From the NCBI RefSeq assembly GCF_011047315.1, contig NZ_CP049259.1, positions 1,364,001 to 1,428,000 of the forward strand: DNA of 64,000 nucleotides, given 5' to 3'. Below are positions 63,605-64,000 of this stretch, piece after piece; position 1 is the stretch's first letter; each line of letters starts with the position of its first letter. Source of the stretch: Altererythrobacter sp. BO-6. Lineage in GTDB: Bacteria > Pseudomonadota > Alphaproteobacteria > Sphingomonadales > Sphingomonadaceae. Position numbers and translations under genes: made by a program. Below the pieces are notes generated by a model. It was not told where the DNA came from, did no database searches, and saw only the letters and a list, made by a program, of their open reading frames with translations.

Positions 63605-64000
63605 TTACTTGACCAGTTCGACCTGCTCGAAGTCCAGTTCGACCGGGGTCGCACGGCCGAAGATCGAAACCGAAACCTTGACCTTCGCTTTGTCGAAGTC
63701 GAGCTCTTCCACCACGCCGTTGAAGCTGGCGAAGGGTCCGTCGAGCACCTTGACCTGATCGCCGATCTCGTAATCGACGCTGATATCGCGCTTCGGCGCG
63801 GCCTTGGCTTCTTCCACGCCGCCGAAATAGCGCGCTGCCTCTTTCTCGCTGATCGGCTGCGGCTTGTTGCCCGAGCCGAGGAAGCCGGTGACCTTGGGCG
63901 TGTTCTTCACGAGGTGATAGACGTCGTCGGTCATCTTCAGCTTGGCAAGGACATAGCCGGGCATGAACTTGCGTTCGACCTGAACCTTCTTGCCGCGCTT
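63605..64000 (-). CDS. nusG: Transcription termination/antitermination protein NusG, C-terminal part (5' end outside window)
   Basis: The visible 131 residues contain the end of the NGN domain ([16 protein letters not shown] ... FLGSG) and the KOW domain ([20 protein letters not shown] ... [14 protein letters not shown]). NusG binds RNA polymerase and links it to Rho and ribosomes. The frame is open to the window end. Confidence 0.97.
   Translation of the reverse strand, partial: KRGKKVQVERKFMPGYVLAKLKMTDDVYHLVKNTPKVTGFLGSGNKPQPISEKEAARYFGGVEEAKAAPKRDISVDYEIGDQVKVLDGPFASFNGVVEELDFDKAKVKVSVSIFGRATPVELDFEQVELVK

Overview
The window is GC-rich DNA from an alphaproteobacterium, most likely of the order Sphingomonadales and close to Erythrobacter/Altererythrobacter-type bacteria. 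Supporting signs are the rpmH-rnpA-yidD-yidC-engB order, a zinc-less L36 (rpmJ), CC_3452- and UPF0262-type proteins, TonB-dependent uptake and numerous one- or four-base gene overlaps. The order is an inference; no 16S rRNA or tRNA gene was found.

Layout. 1-5.8 kb: housekeeping and small metabolic genes (end of nth, a dicarboxylate symporter, dapE, a cupin, S1/P1 nuclease, GST, VOC protein). 5.8-14.5 kb: a likely catabolic cluster around an IclR regulator, with a citryl-CoA lyase-like protein, a CaiB CoA-transferase, a frameshifted TonB-dependent receptor, WrbA, a VOC protein, an alpha/beta hydrolase and a MetE-like methyltransferase. A 35-bp palindrome-containing element occurs twice in it, in the divergent promoter and before the receptor, and is probably the operator.

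14.5-30.2 kb: comM (Mg-chelatase-like AAA ATPase) is split in two by a 14.17-kb integrative element. A large serine integrase sits just inside one end, and both junctions can be read to base level: joining them restores the comM frame. The element carries a row of tiny overlapping genes, two small serine recombinases (one behind a res-like site), a secreted nuclease, and a defence module (DUF3644 protein, Vsr, C5-cytosine methyltransferase, probable restriction endonuclease).

30.2-56.7 kb: core genes (rpmH, rnpA, yidD, yidC, engB, rpmJ, cdd, dnaB, rpoZ, ftsH), a TetR-controlled DevBCA-type ABC exporter with its TolC/NodT outer-membrane partner, a HupE/parvulin/DUF3604 operon and a racemase/MaoC pair. 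Several genes carry oddities: a GH25-fold protein without the usual catalytic acids, and an ftsH terminator hairpin that runs into the next start codon.

56.8-63.6 kb: one 2148-residue surface protein with ten practically identical 474-bp repeats (twenty Ig-like domains), an EF-hand loop near its N-terminus and an autotransporter-like barrel at its C-terminus. Its unique ends are much more AT-rich than the surroundings. The window closes with the C-terminal part of nusG on the minus strand.
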